Under the pieces are notes generated by a model. The model worked only from the letters and a program-made list of their open reading frames with translations, was not told the origin of the DNA and did not search any database. A stretch of DNA of 32,730 bases from NCBI GenBank assembly GCA_001310715.1, contig BAXV01000043.1, positions 1-32,730 on the forward strand. Direction: 5' to 3'. The position numbers were made by a program, and so were the translations under genes. This document shows positions 10,144-19,660 of this stretch, in pieces. The first letter of the stretch is position 1; each line of letters opens with the position of its first letter. The stretch is from Pseudovibrio sp. JCM 19062. Lineage in GTDB: Bacteria > Pseudomonadota > Alphaproteobacteria > Rhizobiales > Stappiaceae.

Positions 10144-10184
10144 AAAGCCGTTTGCACCCTATCCCGTGCAAACGGCTTTTTTTT
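10144..10184. terminator. Strong bidirectional terminator after cheZ
   Basis: A 14-bp stem (10144-10157 with 10166-10179, core AAAGCCGTTTGCAC) has an eight-base loop. It is followed by eight T on the plus strand and preceded by A residues that give a U-run on the minus strand. It lies between cheZ and the convergent dehydratase gene, whose stop begins at 10186. Confidence 0.92.
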
Positions 10185-10185
10185 G

Positions 10186-11204
10186 TCAGGCAGATGTTTT
10201 CACATCGCTGTACTGCTTCAGCGCGCTTTCAAAAATGGCTGGGTCCACATTCCCGCCAGAGATCATGATCACAGCAGTCTTGCCTTCAATGTCAATCTTG
10301 TTGGAAAGAACAGCCGCCAGCGCAACAGCAGCCCCCGGCTCCACCACCAGCTTTAGTTCAAAATAGGCAAAGGCAACCGCATTCAGAGCTTCTTCATCAG
10401 TGACCACAAGGCCTTGTGCATGGCGTCGGCTCAAGATTGAAAAGCCCTTGTCTCCCGGTGTCTCAGTCAGCACCGCATCACACACAGAACCACCAAGTGC
10501 CGCATTACGTACCCGCTTACCCGCAGCAAGCAGCGTGCGTAATCATCAAAGCCGGCAGGTTCTGAGGTATAGATCTTGCAGTCAGGCAACTTCTCTTCCA
10601 GCGCCAGCGCAAGCCCGCCTGTCAGGCCGCCGCCACCAGTGCAGCTGATCAACATATCAGGTGTGACACCCAGAACCTCACACTGCTCTGCAATCTCAAG
10701 TCCGGCCGTGCCTTGGCCTACAATCACACCACTGTCATTGTAAGGGTGGATGAACGTTGCGCCCCGCTCCTTACAGATACGCTTCGCAATTTCTTCGCGG
10801 TCCTCGCTCTCACGATCATAAAGAACAACCTCCGCACCAAGCGCTTTGGTACGCTGGATCTTCAGCGCAGGCGCATCCCTAGGCATGACAATCACAGCCG
10901 GAAAACCAAGGATCTTCGCCGCAGCCGCTACCCCTTGCGCATGGTTGCCAGACGAACACGCCACCACACCAGCCGCACGCTGATCCTGCGGGATTAGGGA
11001 AAGGCGGTTGAACGCCCCGCGAAACTTGAAGGAGCCGGTTCGCTGCAAATTTTCCGCCTTGATGAAAACCCGTCCATTCACACGCTCATCTAAAACTGGA
11101 AAGTTCAGCAACGGTGTCTGACTGGCATACCCTTGCACTCTCGCCTTTGCTTTTTCGATTTCGGAAAACGTAAGTTCAACGGGAGTGGAAACATCTAAAA
11201 TCAT
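10186..11204 (-). CDS. Threonine/serine dehydratase (PLP fold type II, no ACT domain)
   Basis: PLP-dependent ammonia-lyase of the threonine dehydratase family, which deaminates threonine or serine to 2-oxobutyrate or pyruvate. The PLP-lysine motif is GSFKFRGAFNRL, followed by SSGNHAQGVA, the glycine-rich phosphate-binding CTGGGGLTGG and the C-terminal ISGGNVDP. The protein ends there without a regulatory ACT domain, so it is of the short catabolic type (about 339 residues); threo-3-hydroxyaspartate or serine dehydratase are alternatives. One base is missing near 10534; restoring it gives YARLLAAGKRVRNAALGGSVCDAVLTETPG. I chose the ATG at 11204 with GAGG just upstream; in-frame codons extend to 11318 but have no support. 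Confidence 0.87.
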
Positions 11205-11337
11205 AACAACCTCGGACAACTGCAATACGCACTTCTGTATAGCACGCAAAAAGAGCAGGAGAGGAATAAACTCACATGCTGACAATCGACAAAATTCGCG
11301 AAAGTCCGCCGGAGCCAATCACATAGCAGAAGTGTAA

Positions 11338-11361
11338 AACCCCGGAGATCTCTCCGGGGTT
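11338..11361 (-). terminator. GC-rich hairpin downstream of the metallo-hydrolase gene
   Basis: AACCCCGGAGA (11338-11348) pairs perfectly with TCTCCGGGGTT (11351-11361), an 11-bp stem with a tiny loop. On the minus strand only four T follow. It lies about 150 bp after the hydrolase stop and about 135 bp before the dehydratase start, so it may end hydrolase transcription. The rest of 11205-11513 shows no gene. Confidence 0.5.
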
Positions 11362-11513
11362 CGTTCAGCCTGGTCGAACAGTGAAGTCAGACGAGTTGGA
11401 AGTCGTTTAAGTGAGGGTCTGATTGCGAAACACCAAGCAATGAAATTGGAATGGCCATTTGCAACCATCTCTGAGGAGACGCTTAACGTGACCTCAGAGT
11501 ACCATCCTACGCA

Positions 11514-12649
11514 CTAATAAAGATCTCCATCTGATGCCTGCAAGATGTTGGTAACACCCGCGTCAATCATTTCATGAAGGACGCTCAGGCGGTCGAAGTC
11601 TTCTGGCGTATTGTAGTTTTGGACGTGTACCATCACGATGTTCTTCACGCCTGAATCATCCTGAACTTTTTTTCATATCACTTGGGAACATGTGGTAGGC
11701 ACCGATGACATCGATTTTTTTCTTCTTCAGTATCACCACCCCAAGGGGCATACTTGATGTTCTTTCGTGTAATGCCTTCGATGAACAGGATGTCGGCATC
11801 CTTTGCGGCATTTACCAAGCCTTCGGAATAGCGACCATCACCGCCGAACACCAGAACCCGGTTATCCGGCTTGGTCGTAAAACGGTAGGCGTGGGTGTTC
11901 TCCAGAAAGCCATGTTTGGTGGGAAAGGCTTCGACAAGAACATTTTCATCTTCGAAGATTTTCCGCCCGTTCACGTCCACATGCGGCCAGACTGGCACAC
12001 CAACGGCAGTCGCACCCTCCGCTTTCTGCATGGTAGATCCCTGAAACATCTCGTTCCGGTCAATGCGCCAAGCGTCATTGATACTGGCAATCATCTCGTC
12101 GACACCAGCGGGTCCGTAGACCTTCTTGTCCATGACCTTAAGGCTGGTACCAAACTTGAAGGGATTATAGATGAATGATGGTAGACCAACCGTGTGATCC
12201 TCATGCAGGTGTGTAAGAAACATATACTTAATGTTCGGAATATTCAGGATTGTAGCGAGGTCCAGTGCATCTTGAGACTGGACAGAATAGCTAACCGCAC
12301 GCCACCATCCTTCACCCGCATCGACGAAGTAGGGAGTGTCGTTTACAATCACCGCCATTGCTGGCCCGTATCGGTAGGGGTTTGGGTTCGGATCACCACT
12401 GCCTATCACGAGAACTTTGGACGGCTTGTCTTGCGGCGAACGGTCTAGCGGTCCCCGGTTCTCAAAGATAGGCCAGTTTCCGGGCGAACTGAAAGCCGTC
12501 TTCGGGTTCGTGATCGGATTGAATGGAACATTCAAATGGTTTTGTTCGGTAGTCGCCGCACCTGCGGCGAGGTTCTCTTCCCATGTCTGCGCAATTGCTA
12601 TTGATGGTGAGACAAGTGCAGCCAATACAGCTACGATTATGTTACGCAT
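11514..12649 (-). CDS. Exported metallo-beta-lactamase-fold hydrolase
   Basis: MBL-fold metalloenzyme with a Sec signal peptide (MRNIIVAVLAALVSPSIAIAQ, cleavage after about residue 20), so it is periplasmic or secreted. The zinc motif H147-L-H149-E-D151-H152 is clear in FLTHLHEDHTVGLPSF. Further ligand regions are FVDAGEGWW, TKHGFLENTHAYRF, VFGGDGRYSEG and GAYHMFPSD near the end. Two homopolymer frameshifts (seven T at 11667-11673 and seven T at 11715-11721) must be bridged. Past them the frame continues as KKVQDDSGVKNIVMVHVQNY and ends ILQASDGDLY at 11514, about 378 residues. The overall style is RNase Z/arylsulfatase-like, but the substrate is not evident. It is preceded by AT-rich sequence with no partner gene. 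Confidence 0.85.
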
Positions 12650-13166
12650 TTGCCATCCCCTTGTATTGATATCTGAGTTTATTTTACAATCAAGACGAGA
12701 TGAATATTCTACATTGCGTTATATTAACAATTATCTTGGAAAGATACTCATATGCGGAATTATATTAATAACTATACTTGAGTTTTCAAAATACTGAGCA
12801 AGTTCACATTTACAGAGAGTTACGTTTCTTACGAAATTACTTTCCATAAAAGTGACATCTTTCGTCTCATCAGATCAATGAGCGCGCGTACTCTTGATGT
12901 TGCCAGCGACGTTCAGAGTTTCCACTTTGGTACTGGGAAGAAAAATCTACAGAAAACGCCTCAGCAAGCCTGCGCGCACACGATGCGGCAAGGTCAGGCT
13001 CAACTGGATCTCACTATTTGATGGCATGAGAATACTCTAATACCAGAGCGGAGTCAGGAACTCGGCAAGTGGCCCATCTAGCGCAGCTCAAGTACCAGCC
13101 GCACAGCCACACACAACGCCAATGATCTGAGACTTTCCTACAGATCGGAAACAATCAATACAATGT
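12650..13166. other. Long AT-rich intergenic region
   Basis: About 517 bp with no convincing gene. The left half (12650-12850) is strongly AT-rich and presumably contains the promoter of the minus-strand hydrolase. The right half is more balanced; it holds a 47-codon plus-strand frame (12878-13021) without a ribosome site or recognisable protein. I see no long repeat or terminator hairpin with a T-run. Confidence 0.5.
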
Positions 13167-13975
13167 TCATGCCGCGACACGGCTATGGGAACTCGATTTC
13201 TCAGGCTCAGCTTCCGCCCGTTTGCCGTTACCCCAGCGAATGATCTCGAAGGTTCCGTCAAAGTTCTCCGCAACCGCAGTACAGCTCTCCACCCAATCAC
13301 CTGTATTGATGTAGTGGATGCCTGGGCCTCATGGTCTGCCGCATGGTGGATATGACCACAGATCACCCCATCCACGTTTTGACGCTGCGCTTCGGAAACC
13401 AGTGTATCCTCAAACTTGCCGATGAAGTTGACTGCGTTCTTGACCTTCAGTTTCGCCCATGCGGACATGCTCCAGTAGGTCAGTCCCAGCTTACGGCGGC
13501 AATAGTTCACCACCGTATTCATGTTGAGCGCCGCAGCGTAAGCCCAGTCTCCAAGGAAGGCCAGCCACTTGGCATGGCGCACCACCACGTCAAACTGGTC
13601 GCCATGAATAACCAGATACTTCTTACCGTTGGCACCCTCATGGATGATCTGATTAACAACCTCCACACCACCGAAGTGAATGCCTAAAAAGTCCCGCAGG
13701 AACTCATCATGGTTGCCGGGAATATAGACCACCCGCGCGCCATTACGCGCCTTGCCCAACAGCTTTTGCACCACATCGTTATGGAGTTGCGGCCAATACC
13801 AAGACCGTTTCAGCCGCCAGCCATCAATGATATCTCCAACGAGATAAATCGTGTCAGCATCGCTTTGCCCCAGAAAGTCCAGCAACAGATCTGCCTGACA
13901 CCCGCGTATGCCCAGATGCACGTCAGAAATAAATAAGCTTCTGTACTTCTTTTCAGTAGAATCCCCGGTCACCAC
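13167..13975 (-). CDS. LpxH-like UDP-2,3-diacylglucosamine diphosphatase family metallophosphoesterase
   Basis: Calcineurin-like phosphoesterase of the UDP-2,3-diacylglucosamine hydrolase family, which in lipid A synthesis cleaves the UDP-sugar pyrophosphate. The binuclear metal motifs are all present: SDVHLG (D18, H20), VGDIIDGW (D48), GNHDE (87-91), VIHGDQFD (H124) and CGHIHHA (206-212). One base is missing near 13321; repaired, the tail reads QGIHYINTGDWVESCTAVAENFDGTFEIIRW and stops at 13167, about 270 residues. Start codons GTG GTG at 13975/13972 follow a GGAGG; the second has the better spacing. Many alphaproteobacteria use LpxI for this step, so a role other than lipid A synthesis is possible. 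Confidence 0.84.
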
Positions 13976-14315
13976 TTAGCCTCCGGAATAAGAAATTCTC
14001 TTTCCTTTAATTGGTTCACAAGAAACAATCATGACAGGTTACAGATACTCAACCCTTGCAGTTTCTTGCATGAACCACAAGCAACAATACTCCCCGTTTG
14101 TTAGGGGACCAAAAAAACAACTACATGCAATTCAAGTGATTATTCAATCAAGTTGCTAAGCTTGATCCCCACTAGCTCAAAGCCCTCACAGCCGTTAAGC
14201 TGCCGCTTCGAAAGCACACATGAGTCTTGCCCAAAAGTGCCCCTACTCTGGGCAAAACACATAAGAAACAATCCACTAGAGCATCTGGTATGCTCAAGCT
14301 CTACAGGATATCGAC
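13976..14315. other. Divergent intergenic region before the SDR gene
   Basis: About 340 bp separating the divergent phosphoesterase and SDR genes. It must carry both promoters. I see no gene, no long repeat and no convincing promoter pair that I would commit to; only a short hairpin-like stretch, CCCC-GTTTGTTA-GGGG, at about 14094-14109. Confidence 0.4.
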
Positions 14316-15095
14316 ATGCACTTGGGACTTGAGGGCCGTAAAGCCATTATCTGCGCGTCCAGCCGCGGACTGGGCTTTGGAACAGCAAAAGCACTGGCAG
14401 AGGCTGGTTGCGATCTGGTGATAAATGGCCGCAACGAGCAACTTCTCGATCAAGTTGCCAAAGAGTTGGCGGCACAGCACAACATCACCGTCACACCGGT
14501 TGCCGCTGATATTTCCACTCCGGAAGGTCAACAGGCCGTGCTCAAAGCCTGCCCAAATCCCGATATCCTCGTCAACAACAACGGAGGCCCTCCACGCAGG
14601 GACTTCAAGGAGCTAGACCGCCAGTCCATTCAGGAAGGCGTCGTCCAAAACATGATCACGCCCATTGAGCTGATCAAAGCAGTCATCGATGGCATGGCAG
14701 AGCGCCGTTTCGGACGCATCGTCAACATCACCTCCTCTTCCGTTAAGATGCCAATTGAGGGACTGGACCTGTCCAGCGGTGCCCGCGCTGGCCTTACCGC
14801 CTTTCTTGCAGGTGTTTGCCGCCAGTACGCCCAGTACAACGTGACCATCAACAACGTCTTGCCCGGCAGGTTCGACACAGACCGCCTTAAAGGCGGCTTC
14901 GAACGTGAGGCACAGCAATCCGGTATTTCCATAGAAGAAGCAAAGCGGTTATCCTCGCAACAGATCCCCGCAAAACGTCTTGGTAATCCGGAAGAGTTCG
15001 GCAAAGCCTGCGCTTTCCTGTGCTCAGCCCATGCCGGATACATCACCGGCCAGAACCTGCTTCTCGACGGAGGTCTATACCCAAGCGCGTTTTAA
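14316..15095 (+). CDS. SDR-family oxidoreductase with altered catalytic residues
   Basis: Rossmann-fold short-chain dehydrogenase/reductase of 259 residues, annotated in many genomes as 3-oxoacyl-ACP reductase-like. The cofactor glycine motif is present as ASSRGLGFG (14-22), and the NNAG motif appears as NNNGG (87-91). The Ser region is ITSSSVKMPI (138-147). The usual YxxxK is replaced: at the aligned position the sequence is LSSGARAG, giving Ser153 for Tyr and Arg157 for Lys. The C-terminal PEEFGKACAFLCS and YITGQNLLLDGG are standard. Related SDRs with the same LSxxxRA pattern exist, so this is a subfamily trait rather than damage. ATG at 14316 has AGGA eight to nine bases upstream. The frame is intact. 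Substrate unknown. Confidence 0.87.
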   Translation: MHLGLEGRKAIICASSRGLGFGTAKALAEAGCDLVINGRNEQLLDQVAKELAAQHNITVTPVAADISTPEGQQAVLKACPNPDILVNNNGGPPRRDFKELDRQSIQEGVVQNMITPIELIKAVIDGMAERRFGRIVNITSSSVKMPIEGLDLSSGARAGLTAFLAGVCRQYAQYNVTINNVLPGRFDTDRLKGGFEREAQQSGISIEEAKRLSSQQIPAKRLGNPEEFGKACAFLCSAHAGYITGQNLLLDGGLYPSAF

Positions 15096-15124
15096 GCTCC
15101 ACAGTCAGTCGGTCCCAAAACAGA

Positions 15125-15161
15125 TTTGGCCTTCCCGTATCCACGCTACGCGAAGGCCAAA
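15125..15161. terminator. Hairpin between SDR and FadL-family genes
   Basis: TTTGGCCTTC (15125-15134) pairs with GAAGGCCAAA (15152-15161) around a 17-base loop. It lies between the convergent SDR stop (15095) and the porin stop (15172). There is no long T-run on either side, so termination may be modest. Confidence 0.6.
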
Positions 15162-15171
15162 CAAAGATGAT

Positions 15172-16448
15172 CTAGAACTTCAGACGGCCACCCACGCTGA
15201 TGATATCGGCATGGGTGTTCTTCACCGGCCCTGGATCGTAATGCCTGCATAGGCAGGATGCGCCGGATTGATGTTGATATTCGAGCTTTCAGGGAACAAG
15301 TGCGAATAGCCCACATCCACCTCAAGCCAATCATTATGGAAATAGCTCAGGCCAGCACTGAGCCAGAACCGGTTTGAATCCGGCAAACGCGGTGTCCGGT
15401 TGTGCTCATCAATAGGCGACCACTCATAGGCCAGCCCGAACCGGCCGGTGAAGCGCTCGTGAAAATCGTATTCAGTACCCAGCGAGAGAAAATAGCCGTC
15501 ATTGTATTGAAACGGCAAATCAGCCACCTGCTGGCCCTGTACATTAACAATCGGGAAGGTTCCAAACCTCGACCAGTGTGTCCATTCAAACGTCCCCATC
15601 CCACGCCATTGCTCAGTCAGGGCTTGCTGGAAGGAGACAGTCACTGTCTCCGGCATAGTGACGGTTGCACGTATGGACGTTAGCTTAGTGCCACCAAGGA
15701 CAAGACGCCCCTTCAGGTTATGTTCAATGGGAGAGCGGTATCCAATGCCAAATTGAGTACCTTCCCACGGTTTGAAGAGCGCCCCAAGTGTCGCCCCAAA
15801 ACCCAGATTGTTGTCTTCTCCGCGTAATTCCACAGTTGGCGCATTCGGAACAAAAGGCGGCACGCCAGCAGCAGACTTCAGCCGCACTTGCAGATATTCA
15901 ACTTGCACCCCCGCCCCAACAGAAAACTTCTCGGTCAACTTAACAGAAGCCATCGGCGTCACGTTGACAGAAAGCACACGCGAGGAGCGCGCATAAGTCT
16001 GCCCCGCCCACTCGATCCTCGGCTTGGTTTCAAAACCAAACGGAGCATTCGTGCTAATACCCAGCGTCACCCGATCATTGGCCGCCCACGTGCTGTAACT
16101 CGCAGGCACCCACGCATCTACCCCGATATTACCGGAGGAATAGGGAACACCAATTATCGGAATCCCTGGAATGCCCGGGATGTCAATCGTCGCCTCGTCC
16201 AGACTGATCGACGCACTGGGAAACACAACCGTTTGCGATGTCTCCCCCTGCCACCCCTCATGTCCTGTCATGGTCGCCGGGTTCCAGTACATACTGGAAA
16301 GGCTCTTGGAGTGCGTCGCATTGCCTGCAAAGGAAAGCCCCTGATACCAGGAGGACTGCTCGCGAACAGCAAAGGCACCGGCAAAAGCATCAGACGCAAT
16401 CAGCAAGGAAGAAAGACCAGCAATGGTAATAGGCAGATATCTGGGCAT
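15172..16448 (-). CDS. OmpP1/FadL/TodX-family outer-membrane transporter
   Basis: Outer-membrane beta-barrel for uptake of hydrophobic compounds such as long-chain fatty acids. The signal peptide ends in SDAFA-G (about residue 23), and the mature protein begins GAFAVREQSSWYQGLSFAG, followed by SSMYWNPATM, the hallmark of the FadL plug domain. The remaining strands show alternating aromatic patterns (WAANDRVTLGISTNAPFG, FRPWE-like FKPWEGTQFGIGYRSP, NRFWLSAGLSYF, VDVGYSHLFPE). One base is missing near 15227. With it restored the end reads IQGPVKNTHADIISVGGRLKF, finishing in Phe as expected for a barrel, about 425 residues. The hydrophobic substrate is not determinable. fadD lies 7 kb away and is not co-transcribed. 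Confidence 0.9.
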
Positions 16449-16694
16449 GCACTGTACTTTCTGTTCTCAAGAAACAAACAAGCAGCGCCATGATCAAACT
16501 AAGATATACGTATTGATTCGGCTCCTCACCACAGAATTAAAAATATTGAAGAGTAGTTGCACTAGCAGTTTTAAGGGTAGATCGCCAAAATTACATAAAA
16601 CAACAACATAAAACCAATATTAGACTGCGCCTTTATTCGCATTTCAGGTAAGCCTGCGACACATTTTCTGTGACAAAAAAAATACGCAAAATAA

Positions 16695-16718
16695 AAGCCC
16701 CTCCAAATGGAGGGGCCT
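16695..16718 (-). terminator. Terminator of the thiM-thiD-TRAP operon
   Basis: GCCCCTCC-(AAAT)-GGAGGGGC (16697-16716) is a perfect 8-bp stem. On the minus strand it is followed by TTTTATTTT. It sits 24 bp after the stop of the TRAP binding-protein gene and is a textbook intrinsic terminator for that strand. Confidence 0.9.
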
Positions 16719-16741
16719 TCAAACAAAATTTGATCCGTAAA

Positions 16742-17845
16742 TCAATCTCTCGCGGAGATGTTTCTGGCCAGTGAAAGCGTGCTCCACCCACCCAAAATCT
16801 CTTGCGCGTTTATGTAGCTCTCATAGATTTTGCGGGCAGCTTTGTCGTCCTGCGTGTACACATCCAGCACATCAGCACTGGTCGCCCGTAAAGCGGACAG
16901 AACCTCCGGCGGGAACTCACCCACCACAACACCATGTTCTTCTTGCAGCAGTTTCAAACTTGCTGCGTTTTGAGCATTGGCCTCGGCAAGCGCCACATCA
17001 GCTTCCACGCGGCAAGCTTCTGCAACAATCGCCTGCAAATCCTTGGAAAGCCCTTCCAGAGCTATGGCATTCACAATCGCTTCGCCAGTGCCGTTTGGCT
17101 TGTTAAAGCCCGGGCCATAATAGTGCTTCACCAGTTTCTGGAAGCCCAATGAGCTGTCACTCCATGGACCAAGGAACTCAACACCATCAACCACACCAGT
17201 CTGCAGGCTGGTGTACATTTCCGAACTTGGAATACTGACCGGAGTAACACCATGCTTACGCATAATTTCACCGCCCAGACCAGCAATGCGCAACTTGCGG
17301 CCATTCAGGTCATCCAGCGTCTCCACCGGCTCGCGGTACCAGCCAGCCATGGTCGGACCAGAGTTACCACCCATGAACGGCTTCACCCCAAACGGAGCAT
17401 AAAGCTCATCCCAAAGCTCCTGACCGCCGAGCTGATCCACCCAGGCGGTGTGCTCTTGCGGCAGAAGTCCAAATGGAACGGTCGTAAAGAACACCGAGCC
17501 CGGCATTTTTCCGGCCCAGTACATGGCAGCAGAATGCCCCATCTGCGCCGTACCGCTTGAAACCGTATCAAACACTTCGAAGGCTGGCACCAGCTCACCT
17601 GCAGCAAACAAGCGGACGCGCATAGCACCACCACTCATGGTATTAATGCGGTCACAAATCCGTTGCGCAGACATGCCCGGCCCCGGCAGATTCTTTGGCC
17701 AGCTGGTCACCATGCGCCACTCGATCACCGTCGCAGCTTTTTCAGCCAGAGCAGGTGCAGCAAGTGCAGCACTTCCGGCAACCGCCCCTGCAGTAAGCCC
17801 GAACGCCTGACGGCGGGTCAGCATCTGTTCTTTCTTCTTGGTCAT
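16742..17845 (-). CDS. TRAP transporter substrate-binding protein (DctP family, TakP-like)
   Basis: Periplasmic solute-binding protein of a tripartite ATP-independent transporter. The twin-arginine type leader TRRQAFGLTAGAVAG (10-24) ends in ALA near residue 34. EWRMVTSWPKNLPGPG at the mature N-terminus resembles 2-oxoacid-binding TakP proteins. Other DctP features are GELVPAFEVFDTVSSGTAQMGHSAAMYWAGK, LNGRKLRIAG and SEMYTSLQTGVVDGVEFLGPW. It is intact at 367 residues. Its ATG is 12 bp after the thiD stop with a GGGCGG ribosome site, and no separate promoter or terminator is visible between them, so it appears to belong to the riboswitch-led thiamine operon. The DctQ and DctM membrane subunits are not in the window. 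The ligand is unknown; a thiamine precursor is an inference from context only. Confidence 0.92.
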   Translation of the reverse strand: MTKKKEQMLTRRQAFGLTAGAVAGSAALAAPALAEKAATVIEWRMVTSWPKNLPGPGMSAQRICDRINTMSGGAMRVRLFAAGELVPAFEVFDTVSSGTAQMGHSAAMYWAGKMPGSVFFTTVPFGLLPQEHTAWVDQLGGQELWDELYAPFGVKPFMGGNSGPTMAGWYREPVETLDDLNGRKLRIAGLGGEIMRKHGVTPVSIPSSEMYTSLQTGVVDGVEFLGPWSDSSLGFQKLVKHYYGPGFNKPNGTGEAIVNAIALEGLSKDLQAIVAEACRVEADVALAEANAQNAASLKLLQEEHGVVVGEFPPEVLSALRATSADVLDVYTQDDKAARKIYESYINAQEILGGWSTLSLARNISARD

Positions 17846-17857
17846 TACATCCGCCCT

Positions 17858-18672
17858 TTAATCAGACCAGAACTCGTGGAAATGGTGCACAGGCCCATGT
17901 CCCTTGCCAATATCAAGCATATCCGCAGCTTTGATCGCCTGACTAATATACTCTTTTGCTTCAAAAATAGCTGCTTCCAGATCCAGCCCCTTGGCTAGAC
18001 CGGCCGCAATCGCAGAGGACAGGGAACACCCGGTACCGTGCGTATTCTTGGTTTTATATCTTGGAGCTGTATACCACCTCTCCACACTCCGGGAGAGGTA
18101 TAGATCGTCACAGGTCTTGCTTGAACCGTGCCCGCCCTTCAGCAGAACCCCACATGCGCCCTCAGCTGCCATCATATCCAACAGCAGCAACGCCTGTCTG
18201 TGCATGTCTTCGCGAGATCCGGCCACAGCCTCATCAAGCAAAAATGCCGCTTCCTGCATATTCGGCGTGATCAGCGTCGCCATTGGAAACAGCTTCTGCT
18301 TCAATACGGAAACCGCAGAGTTTTGCAGTAAAACATCGCCGGATGTAGCCACCATCACCGGATCAAGAATGACGCGGCTAACACCATATTCCGTCAACTT
18401 TGTGGCAATAACCTCTATAATTTTAGGCTGTGACAACATGCCGATTTTCACAGCATCCACCTTCAGATCCGAAAATACAGCGTCCATCTGTGCCGCTACA
18501 AACTCCGGTGGCACATCATGAATACCTGTGACGCCCATCGTGTTTTGCGCCGTCAGGGCAGTGATCACACTGGCTCCGTACACGCCGCGGACTGAAAACG
18601 TCTTCAGGTCTGCCTGATTCCCGCACCGCCACCGGAATCTGACCCTGCAATCGTAACTGCAATCGCGCTCAT
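17858..18672 (-). CDS. thiD: Hydroxymethylpyrimidine (phosphomethylpyrimidine) kinase ThiD
   Basis: Ribokinase-fold kinase that phosphorylates HMP and HMP-phosphate for thiamine synthesis or salvage. The N-terminal substrate motif is AIAVTIAGSDSGGGAGIQADLK after repair. Next come VYGASVITALTAQNT, VKIGMLS, ILDPVMVATSGDVLL, the LLKGGHG segment and the anion-hole motif NTHGTGCSLSSAIAA. One base is missing near 18615 (GGAATCAGGC for GGAATCCAGGC in the sense strand). Without the repair the frame stops after GIRQT, and a spurious upstream start gives a wrong N-terminus. I place the start at ATG 18672, overlapping the thiM stop by four bases (ATGA), which implies translational coupling. The repaired length is about 271 residues, normal for ThiD. 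Confidence 0.93.
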
Positions 18673-19427
18673 ACGGCAAAAACCCCGTCTTTTTTATTGA
18701 TTGTCTCAAGCTTGAGGCGCTCGTTGAACTGCTCAGCAGTCAAGCCATAAAGAGTATCGATGAAAACTGGCGTGAAGCTTCCCGGCCCCTTTGCCTGTTC
18801 TGCGGCCAGTTCCCCGCACACACCGTAAAACGCAAGCGCAGCAAGCACGGCCAGCTCCTGATCAGGTTCCAGTGCCGCAAACCCGGCAACCACACCGCCC
18901 AGCGCACAGCCGATCCCGGTCACCTTGTCCATGTAGGCATGCCCGTTGCCCACCTTGTGCTGCGCCTCCCGGCCCAGCACCAGATCATCCTGTCCGGTCC
19001 GAGCAACCAATGTGTTTGCTGTGACAACATCCTCCAGCCGCGCATATTCGCTGGTGTTGGCTTTCAGGATTGAAACGTATTCCTTGAGAATGTCACGCGC
19101 AAACTCCATGCGGATCTGCGAGCGATCCACTTTAACCGGATCCAGAACCACGGGGATAGATTTCTTGGCAGCCCCTTCCAGCCCCAGCCGGATTCCATGC
19201 CGCCTCTTACCATCCAGCGTGCCAAGGTTGACGAGCAATCCGTCAACACTCTCGATGAATGCAGGAACTTCATCATGTGAGGATGTCATAGACGGGACAA
19301 TATTACAGGCCAGCATCACATTCGCAGTGATGTTCTGCGCAACGGAATTGGTCAGGCAATGAACACGCACACCGCGCTCACGCACTCTCTCCACGACCTG
19401 CCAGAGATCTTCAGCTGTGTAGGACAT
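18669..19427 (-). CDS. thiM: Hydroxyethylthiazole kinase ThiM
   Basis: Salvage kinase that phosphorylates 4-methyl-5-(2-hydroxyethyl)thiazole for joining to HMP-PP. It is intact at 252 residues. Visible family features are HCLTNSVAQNITANVMLACN near the N-terminus, LLVNLGTLD (64-72), VVLDPV (93-98), LKANTSEYARL and the nucleotide-site motif KVTGIGCALGG (168-178) with Cys174. The usual DPVGVGAT stretch is here DPVKVDRS, a small variation. ATG at 19427 has GGGGAG about ten bases upstream, and a TPP riboswitch lies in the leader, so thiM expression should fall when thiamine pyrophosphate is plentiful. No thiE is present next to it. Confidence 0.95.
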   Translation of the reverse strand: MSYTAEDLWQVVERVRERGVRVHCLTNSVAQNITANVMLACNIVPSMTSSHDEVPAFIESVDGLLVNLGTLDGKRRHGIRLGLEGAAKKSIPVVLDPVKVDRSQIRMEFARDILKEYVSILKANTSEYARLEDVVTANTLVARTGQDDLVLGREAQHKVGNGHAYMDKVTGIGCALGGVVAGFAALEPDQELAVLAALAFYGVCGELAAEQAKGPGSFTPVFIDTLYGLTAEQFNERLKLETINKKDGVFAV

Positions 19428-19479
19428 GTATTGTCGCTCCCCTATCGATTACGGCGGGAACGATTACGCAGGTAGTCAT

Positions 19480-19575
19480 CCCAATTCCCTCCGCCGGCAC
19501 AATCCGGATCAGGTTCTAGGAGTTGGCATCCTGCCTCTCAGCCCATCATTCATTTCAAGGCACCCCCATTGGTTC
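19480..19575 (-). ncRNA. TPP riboswitch (THI element)
   Basis: On the minus strand the leader contains the conserved thiamine-pyrophosphate aptamer elements in order: GGGGGTGCCTTGAAA, GGCTGAGAGG, then GAACCTGATCCGG, and finally TGCCGGCGGAGGGAATTGGG closing the outer helix. It ends about 53 bases before the thiM ATG. That gap holds the GGGGAG ribosome site and no U-run terminator, which suggests control of translation initiation rather than transcription. A weak promoter-like TTGCAG-N17-TAGCAA precedes it at 19611-19583. Confidence 0.95.
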
Positions 19576-19660
19576 ATTTTTTTTGCTATCAAACCACTGA
19601 CAGAACTGCAAGCACAAACAGGAGAGAGCGCACGCAAGGCAACTGGGGGTAGATCTCGCT

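Noticed and set aside
12878..13021. 47-codon plus-strand open frame in the AT-rich gap
   Set aside because: There is no ribosome site, no similarity I recognise and the length is expected by chance.
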